A stretch of 64,000 bases of DNA from Cryptomeria japonica. Its lineage: Eukaryota; Streptophyta; Pinopsida; Cupressales; Cupressaceae. How positions within the stretch are numbered: the stretch's first letter is position 1; every line of letters starts with the position of its first letter. A program made the position numbers and the translations under genes. The notes below the pieces were generated by a model. It worked only from the letters and a program-made list of their open reading frames with translations, was not told where the DNA came from and ran no database searches. This document shows positions 32,959 through 44,393 of the stretch, piece after piece. The stretch spans positions 812,237,069 through 812,301,068 of the forward strand of contig NC_081414.1 in NCBI RefSeq assembly GCF_030272615.1, read 5' to 3'.

Positions 32959-35900
32959 ATGAGTTTTACAACAATAAGCCCTACTTACACTATTCCCGTT
33001 AGACGAAGCCATAGAATTAAGTCTTTCCGAGGTTTAACTACCGAGGAGATGGAACCTAATTTGAGTAGCCTTTTTAACGAGGACATGGGTAATTCCTCTA
33101 ATCCTCCTAATGATGAAGAAGCTCTCCATGAAGTTTCCGTTGAACAACTTTCGAAATTGGACAACCAATTTGACGATTTTCACCAATGGATGTCTCATGA
33201 GTGTCCCGATAGTCAAGCTCTTCCTTTAATTGAGGGTCTAAAACGCATGCTTCAAAGTGATAAGAATGGAATTGATGTTTTGCGTGGTATTGCACACATT
33301 GTGGATTCGAATGTGATGCCTATGAAGAGTTGTGCTGAATCTTTAGGTTATACACAACCTCCTACACAAGTCAATCATTCTATTCCTTTGACCACTCCTA
33401 TTGCTAGTATACCTACCTTTACATCAAACATAATGGCTACCTCTATACAAGACATTCCTCCTGTGATTACTAGTCATGGGGGCAATCCTCCTTCTTCAAT
33501 TAATCCTCTTCCTTCATTCAATCCAACTTCTCCGTACATTCCTTCAATGAGTGTTCCTATTACATCTTCACAAATGAACATGACGCAAGGGGGCAATCCA
33601 TTTAACCATTCCATTCCTCCTTGTAGTGTTCCTCCTATCCAATCATCCCCTATGGTTGACTATCATAGGGTCCCACCACCTTACTCTTTACCCTCTTTCA
33701 ATAACATAACACCTCCATCTCAATCTAACACATCCAATATGAATTCTTCAACTGAAGCGACCATTAACAATCTAGCACAAACTGTCTCTTCTTTACAGCA
33801 ACAAATTGCCTCTATGAATCAATCTAAGTTTAGTGTGCCCACATTTGATGTTGCGAGCCCACTCTCTCTTGACATTGTTCGAGCTATCCCTCCTAAACAT
33901 GTTGAAATCCTGCATTTGGAACTTTATAATGGTAAAGGAGATCCTCTAACACATGTTAAGACTTTTCAAACAATTTGTACTGATTTTGCTTACGACCCAA
34001 GGTTGCTTGCGAAACTATTCACTAGAACATTAAGAGATAAAGCCCTACAATGGTATTGCTCGTTGCCTTCTTATTCTATTACTTCTTTTGAACAACTTGC
34101 AAATGCTTTCATTCAACAATTTCAAAACAATATAAGTCCTAAAGTTACTTTGATTGATTTAATGCATTGTAAACAAGGTGTTAAAGAAAAAGTGACTGAT
34201 TTCATTGGTAGATATAAGCATTTGTATGCTCAAATTTCTTTTTCAGTGCCTGATAATGATATTCAAAGAATCTTTATTTCTAATTTGCAAAAAGATATTC
34301 GAGACAAACTTCTGTTTTCTGAGTTTACTTCTTTCCAACAGTTGTGTGCCACTCTTCACAATTATCAACTGACTGTGAGTCAAATGGAACAATCACATCC
34401 TATGGCTCCGAGTGATAAGGGTGATAGCAGTCAACAACCATTTGGGAAGTTTAAACCGAACAGAGATTCCATCAAATTCAATGAAAACATCATCAACAAC
34501 AATGTGAATGCAGCATCAGGTGTGCCTCCTATTTCTAAATTTTTCAGGAAAGAAAGAAAGTATACTCCTTTGAATGAATCATTGCATGATATTATGAATA
34601 AGTTATTGGGACAAAATGTGCTTACTCTTCCTCCTGTACGACAAATTGATCCTGCAAAGATTACTTCACCTTATTTTGATCACAAAGCCTTTTGTCATTT
34701 TCATCGTCAGCCTGGGCATGATACTGAAAAATGTTTTTCTTTAAAGGGTAAAATTCAAGATTTGATTGATAATAATACTATTTCTGTTTCTGGAGTGAAT
34801 GATAAAGGCAACACATCTGTAGCTCCTCCTAACCAAAATCTTCAGATTTTTACTGATCCATTACCTTCTCATACCTCTCATACCTCTAATGCGATTGAGG
34901 CTAATGATTCCTCTTTCTCATTTGATGGTCTTGTGTCTATGGCTCCGAATGTGATTAACTTTGTAGAGCAGCAAGAAATCCCTAAAGAACCTTCCATCAC
35001 ATTTGATTCTAGTGAAACCATTAGAGCACCTGCTGGTCCTTTATACATAGTTGCAAAAGTCAAGAATACACCTTGCCGTGGAGTGCTTATTGATCCTTCG
35101 TGCATGATTAATGTTATTACTGAAGAATTTCTTTTTACTTTGCAATTGAATCAAGTGATCTATGACAAAACAGATGTGATTGTGAAATTATTTGATGCAT
35201 TTTCTTCTCCTGCAATTGGTTCTATTACATTGCCTATTGAGGTCCATAACAAATCCCTTGATGTGAACTTTGCTATTATTCCTTCTTCCGAACAATTTCG
35301 TGTGAAGCTTGGCTATCCTTGGCTATCTTCCATGAAGGCTATTGCTTCTCCTATTCACAAGTGCTTGAAATTTCCCCATAATGGTGAAGTTGTTACTGTC
35401 AATCATAGTCTCTTTAAACCAGCTGAAAGAACCTCTAGTGTTCCTCTTGATTACTTTTGGCCTAAACAATTCCAATCTCTTCCTCCGCGAAGTGATCATC
35501 TTTTCAAATCTTATCAAAAGTGGAAAACAGATATGATCCTATCTCTAAGTGAACCTAGAACACCTAAACTTGACATTCCTATCATTCTTGAGAAGGAAAT
35601 TCTTCCTTTGAAAGACAAAACTAATGTCTTGCCCCAAGAAGATTCCCAACCCGTCCCCATGGATGTGACTATGTCTATGCCTAATAAACTTCCTAAGAGT
35701 AGATCTATACCTCCTCGTCATGATGGACTTGGTCTTCTCCCTAAACCAAAAATTCCTCCTTTATATGGAGCAGTTCCTCCTCCTGTCTTTTATAGAGAGA
35801 AGAGACCTTCTTCTTCTCCTATTATCCAGCCTAAGAGACCACAACCTAAACACCCAAGTGATAAGGATGAGAACATTCCTCCTCCTCTATCTTCTACACT

Positions 35901-36378
35901 TCCTACTAAGACTAGACGTAATCGTTCTGCATGGGAACGCCGACGAAAGCGTCGTCTTAGGGCTCAAGCAGCTGCTTCTCAAACTTTGCAATCTCCAAAA
36001 ACACCTTCAACAAGCATTATTCCATTTTCTCCTCAGCCGGATATTGAGCCTAAATCTCCTAAACATAAGATGCATGATGGTCTTGATCCTGTGCGAGTTA
36101 AAGATCCTATTTTTATAAATCTTGATGATGATATAGATGAAAATGTTATTCATGATGAAAATGTTACTCCTCTTACTTCTGACAGTGAATATGAACTTGT
36201 TGATGTTGATAACCATTTATCTAATGAATTTTCTAAAGCACTTATCCTAGCTCCTAGACAAGAACAATGTGGCTTGGAACATGAACATAGCCCTTGTTTG
36301 GATCTTGTGATAGCTCCATCTGCTGTGTTGGATGTTCCTCCTCTAGCGTGTTCCCTGCCTTCCCGAAACATTGATTAG
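32959..36378 (+). CDS. Gag-retropepsin-like protein of a pol-less Gypsy element
   Basis: 1139 codons, uninterrupted, starting MSFTTISPTYTIPVRRSHR. Residues 1-300 are variable, Pro/Ser-rich with a Gln-rich coil (NNLAQTVSSLQQQIASMN near 270). Residues about 315-475 form a Gypsy gag capsid domain (YNGKGDPLTHVKTF, then LQWYCSLP, FIQQFQNNISP and CKQGVKEKVTDFIGRYKHL). Residues 578-592 hold a zinc-knuckle-like CHFHRQPGHDTEKC. Residues about 690-790 resemble a plant retroelement aspartic protease fold (GPLYIVAKVKNTPCRGVLID), but the active-site triad reads DPS instead of D-S/T-G, so protease activity is doubtful. The C-terminus is Pro-rich with a strongly basic patch near 985-1005 (RRNRSAWERRRKRRLRAQ) and an acidic tail. 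The intact frame and the decayed homologue at 57-60 kb support it being the element's real product. It should package element RNA. Confidence 0.9.
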   Translation: MSFTTISPTYTIPVRRSHRIKSFRGLTTEEMEPNLSSLFNEDMGNSSNPPNDEEALHEVSVEQLSKLDNQFDDFHQWMSHECPDSQALPLIEGLKRMLQSDKNGIDVLRGIAHIVDSNVMPMKSCAESLGYTQPPTQVNHSIPLTTPIASIPTFTSNIMATSIQDIPPVITSHGGNPPSSINPLPSFNPTSPYIPSMSVPITSSQMNMTQGGNPFNHSIPPCSVPPIQSSPMVDYHRVPPPYSLPSFNNITPPSQSNTSNMNSSTEATINNLAQTVSSLQQQIASMNQSKFSVPTFDVASPLSLDIVRAIPPKHVEILHLELYNGKGDPLTHVKTFQTICTDFAYDPRLLAKLFTRTLRDKALQWYCSLPSYSITSFEQLANAFIQQFQNNISPKVTLIDLMHCKQGVKEKVTDFIGRYKHLYAQISFSVPDNDIQRIFISNLQKDIRDKLLFSEFTSFQQLCATLHNYQLTVSQMEQSHPMAPSDKGDSSQQPFGKFKPNRDSIKFNENIINNNVNAASGVPPISKFFRKERKYTPLNESLHDIMNKLLGQNVLTLPPVRQIDPAKITSPYFDHKAFCHFHRQPGHDTEKCFSLKGKIQDLIDNNTISVSGVNDKGNTSVAPPNQNLQIFTDPLPSHTSHTSNAIEANDSSFSFDGLVSMAPNVINFVEQQEIPKEPSITFDSSETIRAPAGPLYIVAKVKNTPCRGVLIDPSCMINVITEEFLFTLQLNQVIYDKTDVIVKLFDAFSSPAIGSITLPIEVHNKSLDVNFAIIPSSEQFRVKLGYPWLSSMKAIASPIHKCLKFPHNGEVVTVNHSLFKPAERTSSVPLDYFWPKQFQSLPPRSDHLFKSYQKWKTDMILSLSEPRTPKLDIPIILEKEILPLKDKTNVLPQEDSQPVPMDVTMSMPNKLPKSRSIPPRHDGLGLLPKPKIPPLYGAVPPPVFYREKRPSSSPIIQPKRPQPKHPSDKDENIPPPLSSTLPTKTRRNRSAWERRRKRRLRAQAAASQTLQSPKTPSTSIIPFSPQPDIEPKSPKHKMHDGLDPVRVKDPIFINLDDDIDENVIHDENVTPLTSDSEYELVDVDNHLSNEFSKALILAPRQEQCGLEHEHSPCLDLVIAPSAVLDVPPLACSLPSRNID

Positions 36379-37152
36379 CAAGATCGGGGGGTAGATGACA
36401 TGCTAGACTAGTTACATTAGCATAGTAGATTCTCTCCCCCTCCCTTTTGTTACTTCTTCTATATGTTATTCTCATTCTTCTATTTGTCGTCCTTAGTGTT
36501 GTCTACTTGAGGACGATGCAAAGCATTGAGATCTCTTTGGTCTCTCTCATGTTGACTCAAAAGACACATGTGTTCCCTTCTTCTAGGTGACCTTCCTTGA
36601 TTGGGGAATGAAGAACAATTATGCATACATACATATGATATATACATGACTTATCATACAGCATACTGACCCCGAGGAAAGCGAAGTCACCTCATGCTTT
36701 GTGTTTGTGTTCATTATCCTTGGGTTTATCTCATACTTGGGGGCTAAATCTTTGCGATAATGTGCTCCTTTTCCTTTCTCATTTTTTATGTGTATCACTA
36801 CGTTAAAACAATCACCCCCGTTGAGGCGTGTGCGATTGCTTTAACGTAGGGGGGCATACACCCTGTCTATCCCTTCACGATACTTGAAAATTTCTGGGCA
36901 AACTTAGCTTTGCCTTGAAAATTTTTGATATCTTTCTTGCATGACTCATAGTGAGGGAACCTTACTACTGATAGTCATGGTTCTCCCTCGTGATCTTCCC
37001 TTTTACTTTGTCAATTGAAGTCATAAGATCCTTAGCCCACTGGGGGCTTGGTGTATCTTGCTTCCTTGACGTGGTGAAAGTCTTTCAACGTTGTTTCCTT
37101 GTACTTTACCGGAAGTATGAGTATACATACTCCCGCTAAAGTGGGGGCTAAA
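36379..37152 (+). other. TR-GAG 3' non-coding region with hairpin and purine tract
   Basis: No coding sequence. 36799-36813 and 36834-36848 form a 15-base stem with one mismatch (TACGTTAAAACAATC against GATTGCTTTAACGTA) around a 20-base loop. The tract GTGGGGGCTAA at 37141-37151 directly precedes the 3' LTR and is the polypurine tract. Earlier GGGGGCT and GGGGGGCAT runs occur at 36739, 36850 and 37043. Confidence 0.75.
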
Positions 37153-38381
37153 TGTAGCGTCCTAAAATTGCGACACTTGCAATTTCGACTGCATTTCGGT
37201 CTTCACGATGGCGACGCAACACGCAACCTGAATGGAGACCCCAAAACTTGCTCATGACACTGAAAACTGCATTTCTCAAGCACCATTGGCCTGAACCCCC
37301 TTGCACGTCATTGTCCTGGAGGTGGGACCAAAACGCCCAGCGCCCTGGTCCCTCAGGACCAGGGAGCCCAGCGCCCTAGTCCCTGGGTCCTATTTTGGGC
37401 CCGGTTTCCTAAGTGATATCGGGTCTTTTTGATTGCAATTTGGGAAATATACTTCCTTGGTCGGCCTAAGGTCGGAAAAATCAGTCTATCAGCCCTAAAT
37501 GACAAGTATATAAACTACATTTTCCTCTTTCATTCGATATGATGGAAAAGGCGTGGAAACTATACTCAAGCATTCAAGTATTCAAGCATTCCTTCAAGCA
37601 ATTGATCATTCCAAGTCTCCATTCAAGGCTAAGTGTTGCATTCAAGTCAAGGATTCAACCATTGAAGAGGAGATCATTTACTACATGCTACTACAACATA
37701 CAACATACAACATCTAAACCTTTGCACATAAGGATACCAACATCCTTAGAACAAGGTATTAGTACTTGTTTTACAGTCATTTACATTTACAGCTCTTGCT
37801 CATTTCTTGGTTAATTCCAAAACCCGGGTTTGACCTAAAGGCAAACCCCTAATCCCTAACCCCCCAATCGTCTTCGCTTTTCTGTGTGTAGGTTGCAGGT
37901 ACGCGGCTGAGATTGAAGATCTAGAATCCTTGTGCAGAGACGAACAGATCCCCCTTCGTTTCGCGGATTTTCCGGAGGACCGTGGCACCGGGCGCCATCG
38001 TCCCGACAACTTTTTCTCAAATTTGCAGGACAGCGCCGTATCGACATTCTACTACTAATTCCAGGTCCGTAGCTTCATCCTATAACCTAAACTCAGTTTA
38101 TAAGCGAATCTTTATGACTTTCTATGCATTCTTAGCTTAATTTCCTTAATCAACATTCTTTACAAAAGAGGGTAGCTTTGCTTTCCAAACCCTTGAAATT
38201 CATCTAGCATCCAATCTTACCTTGTGTGGGATTGGATCTTATGAGTTTCAACCCCTCTTTTGAATGTAAAGTCTCCCCCCTAAGTGAAAACCCATCGAAT
38301 CCTAGCAAACCTCCCTTCTCTCTCCTCGGAGTTGGAAGAGGGGAGACCAACTAGGGTTCGACCGCGATTTTCCGCTTTACA
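37153..38381 (+). repeat. TR-GAG 3' LTR
   Basis: 1229 bp; matches the 5' LTR except for scattered substitutions and two fewer 31-bp minisatellite units. Ends TTTACA, followed by the AGAGG target copy. Confidence 0.93.
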
Positions 38382-40530
38382 AGAGGTACCAAGAACACTT
38401 GCAAGCAAAATACCTGTCACAAGAGAAGAATGGAGGTTAAAAGAAATAATTGCTCTGATGAAGAAGATTATCATTCAGAGAGTCAATCAATTAAAATGTA
38501 CAATACAATCCTTATAAAAGGAGAATGTGCAACCCTAAAGTTGTGCAACCCTAAAGAAACCCTAAAGGGATAATATGTATTTATGTACCATATTATTAAA
38601 TGCCTAAGTTTATCTTAAGTGTAGACGATAATAGACTAATAATTAAATAAATAATTATTAGCTAATACCAAATAACTCTAACACCCTCCCTTAAGATTAA
38701 CTTAGGGAGTAGCTAAAAAACTAAATGCATGAACCAAAAAAAGAACTACATGAAGAAGACAAATTTGGGTCTTGACAACAAGGCCTGATGAGGTACCCAA
38801 TCACAATCAAATCTCTATGAACCAGAGAAATAGAGAAAATGACATGAGGAAAAACTCTACTCCAAAAAGAGATGGAAAAAACAAGTGAAGGACTGAAGAA
38901 ATCCCCAAACAAGAGTGTTCCAAAAGATAGGAACAAAAGAAGAGCAGAAGAATCACTGAAGCACAAAGAACCTGCAAACACTGTTGAATAATAATTGTTG
39001 ATCTGAAGAACCTCCACTGAAATATAAGATGATCAGCTAGAGAAGACTATAATCTGCATGAGTACCTTCAAATAGCACTACTCGAATCAAATGTCAAGCA
39101 AAGGCAAACAACTGAACTCGAAGATACAAATGGCATAAAACACCAAAGCCTGAAGAGATGATCTAATGAACCAAGGAAGCATTTGAACAATAGTAGAATC
39201 CCCCCCCCCCCATAATATGGACAAGGGTGAGGGAAAAGTTCACTAAAAAGGACAACCAACAAGAACTACATGACGAAGAATGAGGAACATCGAAGGTGCA
39301 AAGAAAGTACATAGTGTCATGGAAGGAACAATTGCTTGACACACATCATGGGGATAATGTCATGGAAGGAACACTCACATGAAAAAGGTAGATGGCAAAC
39401 AAAGGCAAAAATTAACCCCCCCATGGCACTTTAAAATGTAGTGCATGTACAATAAGGCACAAGATGTGCAAGATCCCAAGTATACAATGCATAGTGACAC
39501 TTTATTTCAATGCGTTTGCATAAAGAAAATGCTTACAAAAAAATGTCTACAATGATCCGAAGAGACATAAAGCTAGAAATACAGAAAGAACAGCCAAAGA
39601 TGAGACATCCTACTCAAAGAAAGAGATCTTAGGCCCTGAAAAATCCAAGATATTCACTAGAGTACTGAAAAGCAAAAAACTGAATAAAATATACCTGAAG
39701 AAGAATCTGGAAAGAAAACTCATATGACTAGAAAGTGCATAGAATAAGCTTTCCAACGATATAATTTTTTCAAAAATGGAGTTTGGATGCTTGAGTTATG
39801 TCTCCTGGAGTGCAAAAATGAACTTCTGGATTTGACAGCAAAAAACACCATCAAAAAGGAAAAATCAGAAGATCAAACATCCAGATCTAAAGAGAGCTCA
39901 AAAAGAGTTTTCTAATGATATAAATTTTTTGAAAAAGCCCCTCCGTATGACCAAGTTATGGCAAAAAAAAAAACCCTCTTTTAGGGCATAAAGAGGGTAA
40001 AAAAATAAAAAATAAAAAATAATGATTTTTTTTTTCTAGGAAATTTTTTTGATGCATTTGCAGGTACATGCATAAAATTTTTTTGTGCCTCGTAAAGTGA
40101 GCTAATGAAAAAATCATGGCCCAGATGCCCTTGTCATCGAAATAGTTCAAATTATATATCAAAATGATTGGAAACGCCCTTTGGAAGCCAACAATGTGGT
40201 CTTTTTTGGGCCCAAACTACTCTAAATTTTTTTTAATGAATTTTCTAACGAATTTCTCAAAATTCATGCCCAAAAAAAGGGTAAAACCAAAAAAAGGGTC
40301 TAGAACAGAAATTTATTGAAATTTAACAAATTTTATATGGAAATGGGGGATTTTGGGGCATTCTAAGCTCAACAGTGAGGTCCATTTGAGCCCAAAATTA
40401 TTAGAAACAAAATAGCTACCCTAGCTGGATCTAATAAAAAAACAATAAATACACGAACTTTGTTACTTAATGAAATGAAATAGGTATTTTTGCCATTCTA
40501 ACTTAAAACATTTACCATTGGAAAACTTGA

Positions 40531-40581
40531 ATAACTACCAGGAACAACACTTATGGTAGCAAGGAATTGATGAGTTGAAGT
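40531..40581 (+). repeat. Left member of a 62-bp tandem repeat interrupted by Copia-B
   Basis: The stretch starting ATAACTACCAGG and ending TTGAAGT recurs at 46160-46211 on the far side of Copia-B. Copy A has it once (about 22881-22935). Copia-B therefore inserted into the first unit of a tandem pair present only in copy B. Confidence 0.75.
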
Positions 40582-41495
40582 TGTTGGGATCCAAGAACAC
40601 TAAGAGGGAGGGGTGAATAAATGTTCTACTGGTAACACAAGATTTTATTCTTTTATACCATACACATATAAACCGATAAACAAATAAATATATAACTTGA
40701 AGAAAATAAACCATCCTCGTAAATGAACACCATAACACACAAAATTTATACGTGGAAAACCTCAAAGAGGAAAAACCACGGTGGGATTTGTGACCAACAA
40801 TATCAGTTCACTGGCCATATGAAAGGATATTATAGATAATGGGGGCCTACATATCTAGGAAGGCACACTGCCTAGAGCATACTACTCATCACTAAAGAGT
40901 CTCACTGACTACAAGTTTTTGCTGAAGTAAAAAAATAATATTAAACTCAAAAATACATATGCTATGCCAAATAGATTTTTGGTTCTAGCTTTGCTCTATA
41001 CCAGTTCATAAACCCTGAACCCTACTACCAATATCTCTTCTCCTCCAAGAATGCTTTCCAAGCCATCTACAGATCATTGCATGATATAACACTTGCATAC
41101 AAATTATCTACATACATATACTTCACATTATACGATTCTGCTATATTCTCCAATGTCGCAGCCTATGTCATATCCTTATCACATATTTCAAAATGACCTA
41201 GCAGACTGACCTATATACCCATTACAAACAATATGCCTTATGTCAGCTTGCATTCTTTTACAAAATTTATTCAATTTCGGGCTCGACAATAATTACAAAA
41301 TGATTTACTAAATAAATCTACCTTGATGTCGACTTCCTTCAAGTACTGATGTTAGTGTTGGTGTCGATGTAGCCTTGAATTCTCCAAAGATGATGTTTGT
41401 CAATATATGCCTCCTAATACCGATAAATGATTTCCATCCAAACTTGTTGCCATCAATGAGAATAAAATGAATCCGATGAGTGTTGATTGCCAACA
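40582..41495 (-). repeat. Copia-B 3' LTR
   Basis: Matches 45240-46143. Minus-strand start TGTTGGCAATCAACACTC at 41495, end CTTGGATCCCAACA at 40582. Confidence 0.88.
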
Positions 41496-41737
41496 ATCTC
41501 CCCCTTTGGCATTGATGGCAACACTCATGTGAAAAATGGATTCCCTGTTGGTTCAACTAAATTATTCTTCCCCTAAGCAATACACTCCTTTTCATATCAT
41601 GATATCCTTCCCATGTGATCATGTCTAATTTTTTTGATAATTTTTCACATATATACATACTCCCCTTTGGCATCAATGCCAAAGACCGGTGAAAGAATAA
41701 ATGAATACTGTTAATTTCACTAGAGCTTAACCAACTT

Positions 41738-44165
41738 CAAAATTTATGGGTAAGTGTTATTCAACAACTGAAGATATGTATCGCAACCGGTTTTGAAAGT
41801 GTCAGATATAGATGCTAGTCCACTTAGTAAGTGGGCAAGTGTTTCCTTCTCCTTGAATTTTTTCGTTGTGGGTTTAGTAATCATATCCTTGCACTCTCTC
41901 TTATGAACACCTAGTGAATCCAATCTGGAACTCACCAATCCTGTAAGACTCCTTGGTCTCCTAGTGACTTTATCTCTCTCGTTCTAAAAAGCAAAAATTT
42001 GGTTCTCCAAGGAAAAAATATGTCCATCAACAAATGTGGTCAGTGTGGTTAATCCATCAAAAGAATTATCAATACTAGCTTCCTTATCATGTAACTCATT
42101 TAATATGCTATCTACATTAGCTATAAAAATTCCTATGTTACAACAAACCCTGTAGATATTTGTACCTTGTTTCAAACAATTCTCAATAAGAATGAGTTTT
42201 GCCTCAATTTTATTTTTCTCTGTTTCTATTATCTAGTCAAAAGCTGCTCTTTTAGTTGTAGTGAATCTTTCTAAAGCCTGTCGATCTGGAATCTACCTCG
42301 GAGATTGAAAATGGTTAGAAATATGCTTTGTTAGAGTTTTGAGCTTGCCGGAAGGGCTTGCTCCATCTTCAATCTGACAATCAAGTGTTTGTCTATGCAA
42401 TACTATAACTAATTGATCAATTATTCCCTTGTCTACACTACCCTCCTTTAATAGTTTCTGAGTTGCCATCATCATCAACTCGATGGGACTCATCTCAGTG
42501 ACGGATATCTTCTCAACCTGAGAAGTGTCAATTGCCAAAACCTTTGCCTGGGAATCAGTTTTAACTATCGATATAGATTCAGTTTCCTTTACCTTATCCT
42601 CTACAGCCTCTTTTTCACTAGTGGCTTCGCCACTTCGTGCAATGTCAATTACTGTCGATGGAGTATTATCCATAGTATTTACAATATCCTGTACATTTCC
42701 TTGCTCAAAAATAGTTTTAGTCGATATAGACTGTACACTCTCATTTACTATCGGTTGTGTCTGTATGTCTATAGTTACTGTCGGTTCTATTGTTGGTTTG
42801 GATCCAGAACCTAGTTGAGTGTCTATCTTATGAATTACATCATGGACATATGCAAACATCTTTTCTATTTTCTTCTCTCTTCTCTTCCTGTTAAAACCAG
42901 TTTTGACTTCAAGTGTCTTTTCTTCTGCTATAGCAAAATGCTCTATTTTGTCATCCAATGGGGCATCTAGCAACATTTTTGCATAGAGTTCAAATATACT
43001 ATCATCTACCTCATATCCAAGCTCAGTAATCCAGATTATCCTAGGTTTCACTACCTCCATAAGAGTTTCATCAGTTCTCACCATAAAAATGATATCAGTG
43101 GAGTACTTGTCGACAATTTTCTTTGATATTCTCTCCCCCTACCTCATGTTGTTTTGGATTGTTTTGAAATACCCCCAAAGTTTCTCATCTCTGATGGTAC
43201 CAAGACTAGTGATTGCTTCCTTGATCTGCATACCTATCGGTATGTCATGAGCCCAACACTTCTTGCCAAGACTAGGTAGCTCATTTAGGAAGCAAAGGAT
43301 TAAAAAAACAATTAAATTTCCATATCTGAAAGTTCCCTTCTTAACTCCCTTGATCTTCCCAAGGTTCAACATCAATTCACTCCTCATCTATTCACATAAA
43401 TCATATTTTTCATTATTCCTTAGCATCTGATATGCAGCGTGAATGCATGAACTAGCAACAGAATTCAATCAGTTGGATTTAGTTATCTTATAACCTATTA
43501 TCCTGCTTGAAAATTTCACATCAGTGTCAGTGATTGTGCTGATCCTCATTGATCTACTATCTAGAGTTGCAGTGGTGTGTTTCTCAATGTCTTTGTTGGA
43601 AATTTTCTTGCCAGGTTCTTGTCCGACTTTGGGTAAGCTAGTGACTGCTTGAATAGCCTCCTTCATGATCATGTAAGGCCTATCCAAGTAGATCAATTCA
43701 TTGTGAACCCTGCTCAAAATGTATCTGATGACTTCGTCCTTGAATTCTGGTATGTACAGGATATCGGTTAACCCTAAATCCTCAATTGTTGTGTATTCAA
43801 TTTTGATGGTTCTGGAGCCTCCTAGTATCATGGATTGATACATGTTTTTGATGTCTTATGTACCTAGATCCTCCAGGGTGTAGTGAATGTATGCCCTCAC
43901 GTCTTCAACATACATCACGCCATCAGGAACCCTTGAAAATGCTCCCACAGAGTCTTCCTTCTTAGCAATTTCGAGAACCTCCTTGAATATGGGTCTTAAC
44001 CTACCCTTAGCAAGGTAGGAGCTGAAGATCTAGATGCCATTTCGAAGAATACCTGAAAGTGAATGCTGGTGGAAGATTGATAACTGCTCGAAATAATTTT
44101 AGAATGCCTTCATTTTCTCTTAATTTGCCTTTTCCTTCGCTCTGAATGCTTGAATGCTCAGTGAG
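41738..44165 (-). pseudogene. Long unidentified frame of Copia-B, broken by TAG stops
   Basis: A single reading, about 800 codons, can be followed leftward from about 44165 to 41744 through a handful of stops and possible shifts. Open blocks are 43469-43843 (124 codons), 43139-43387 (82) and 42293-43084 (263). N-terminal text includes SSYLAKGRLRPIFKEVLEIA; the middle has LMLNLGKIKGVKKGTFRYGN and AHDIPIGMQIKEAIT; then a basic RKRREKKIEKMF patch, a Ser/Thr/Val-rich low-complexity stretch and a helical C-terminus. No polymerase, integrase or protease motifs are present. It resembles the helical accessory proteins of plant transposons only in general style. At least five stops are TAG at positions where Gln fits. 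Function unknown; it may be cargo or a modified structural protein. Confidence 0.55.
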
Positions 44166-44393
44166 TGAAAATTAATTCATTTACCCCTTTTTTCAGTGAA
44201 TAAAACCTAATATTTCTCTATAATAAATGCTTCATGAACAACCCTACGGATGTCGATTTCACAATCTTATGTCGAGTGAACCTTCATCAATGATGAACAC
44301 AACTCTCCATATCTCTTTTGGATCTCCTTAGATCTCCTCTGGGGCAATATGCAAGACTTTGCAATGACTTTGCCAACCCCTAAGGCTTATGCC

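Larger units (their letters stand above)
30483..38386 (+). mobile_element. Pol-less Gypsy-type LTR element with intact gag frame (TR-GAG type)
   Basis: LTRs at 30488-31778 and 37153-38381 begin TGTAGCGTCCTAAAATTGCG; the right one ends TTTACA. The flanks carry a perfect 5-bp target duplication AGAGG (30483-30487 and 38382-38386). Between the LTRs are a primer-site-like sequence, a 1.18-kb leader, one 1139-codon gag and retropepsin-like frame (32959-36378), about 770 bases of non-coding sequence and a purine tract. No reverse transcriptase, RNase H or integrase is present and there is no room for one. The LTRs are closely similar apart from a 62-bp copy-number difference, so insertion was recent. 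Movement would need enzymes from an autonomous relative. Confidence 0.92.
30465..40440 (-). mobile_element. Minus-strand L element, split by the TR-GAG element and truncated
   Basis: On the minus strand: internal L sequence 40440-38684, purine tract CTTAAGGGAGGG (38695-38684), then the 3' LTR starting TGTTAGAGTTATTTGG at 38683, running to 38382 and resuming at 30487-30465 beyond the inserted Gypsy-type element. The LTR end (TTGTATTTCTCAACTTCTT) aligns with the L LTR end near 9970. The 5' LTR and primer site are missing: the match stops near 40440, about 50-100 bases short of the primer site. The internal region aligns with 10090-11960 but lacks the GC-rich island. It is a diverged subfamily member. 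Confidence 0.8.

Noticed and set aside
35085-35105. Active aspartic protease in the TR-GAG protein
   Set aside because: The expected D-S/T-G triad reads D-P-S here, so only a protease-like fold, not activity, is claimed.
35720-36118. 132-codon plus-strand frame inside the gag gene
   Set aside because: Shadow of the 1139-codon frame in another phase; Leu-rich translation with no domain.
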